Source: Branchipolynoe longqiensis
Lineage: Eukaryota; Annelida; Polychaeta; Phyllodocida; Polynoidae
Direction: 5' to 3'
Length of the DNA stretch: 64,000 bases
Assembly (NCBI GenBank): GCA_030323885.1
Contig: CM059186.1
Span: 169,865,230-169,929,229, forward strand
Position numbers and translations under genes: made by a program. This document shows, in pieces, positions 63,684-64,000 of the stretch (positions within the stretch are counted from its first letter, which is position 1; each line of letters starts with the position of its first letter). Under the pieces are notes generated by a model that made no database searches, was not told the origin of the DNA, and saw nothing but the letters and a program-made list of their open reading frames with translations.

Positions 63684-64000
63684 CTGTCAAATTACGACGC
63701 ATCGTGCAAGAGCTTGGCCAACGGCTAAAATTACTTTCAAACGTTGAGGTGTGTCAAATTTTTTCACGCGGGGAGCAAGGTTGGACGTATATATACCATA
63801 TACGCAACGTAGCAGAACGTATGGCCAACTTATGGTTAACATGCCTCCCGGCGATAAATGCTTGCCATACGTTCACGGTATGCTCGCAGAAAACTGGTGA
63901 ACGTTGTATACGTAATTCGATCGCCAGAAGTATGCCTTGTACGTTACATATGCCAAGACACGGTGGAGAAATGCAAAATGTATGTTAGACATACATTAAT
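63684..64000. repeat. ACGT-rich TIR element, cut by the window end
   Basis: Starts ccctgtcaaattacgacgca, like the left end of 24866-25559, and is again dense in ACGT words (acgtat, aacgtt, tacgtt). The right end is outside the window; the open frame across it is probably accidental. Confidence 0.5.

Overview
This 64 kb window is eukaryotic, repeat-dense DNA, most likely from an invertebrate animal. The signs are spliced exons with GT-AG borders, tRNA-derived SINEs, MITEs, long TA microsatellites and at least four tyrosine-recombinase (YR) retroelements. There is no operon structure, ribosome-binding site or other bacterial signal. The species cannot be told from the sequence; a marine invertebrate such as a mollusc would fit, but that is only an inference from the repeat types.

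One host gene can be built with matching splice phases. It has five coding exons on the + strand from 26658 to 41264 and encodes a predicted 153-residue secreted protein with 16 cysteines. Exon 1 encodes a signal peptide. Exon 2 is a 34-nt microexon present as four tandem copies in ~106-bp units. Exons 3 and 4 each start one six-cysteine, knottin-like module. Exon 5 carries the last three cysteines and the stop. The introns hold SINEs, LINE ends, MITEs, minisatellites and a Ngaro-type element.

Layout. 1-1095: MITEs and a foldback-type element. 1096-6446: PAT-like YR retroelement with split direct repeats and frameshifted gag, RT/RNase H and YR. 6452-12090: decayed DIRS1-like element with inverted termini. 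12625-12990: hAT-like MITE. 13839-18535: second PAT-like element, coding-intact except that gag and pol are separated only by one in-frame UGA and that the YR HxxR arginine is glutamine. 19100-26600: SINEs, a 22-bp minisatellite, an ACACAAAC array, an ACGT-rich TIR element and a polypurine tract. 26658-41264: the host gene, with a Ngaro-type element on the minus strand (29646-31882) in intron 1. 39680-47470: a deleted relic and a larger internally deleted copy of a second, GC-rich Ngaro-like family. 47470-52100: nested MITEs and SINEs. 52111-56188: a TIR-bounded candidate DNA transposon with a decayed, roughly 1000-codon minus-strand gene of an unclassified family. 56200-64000: nested MITEs, SINEs and foldback elements.

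The YR elements share one scheme: Gag with zinc fingers, RT-RNase H, then a tyrosine recombinase, flanked by split direct repeats (A1-ORFs-B1-A2-B2) or, for DIRS, inverted termini. The strongest leads are the tandem microexons, the cysteine-rich gene, the 52-56 kb transposon, and the in-frame UGA and conserved acceptor-like site in the PAT-like elements.
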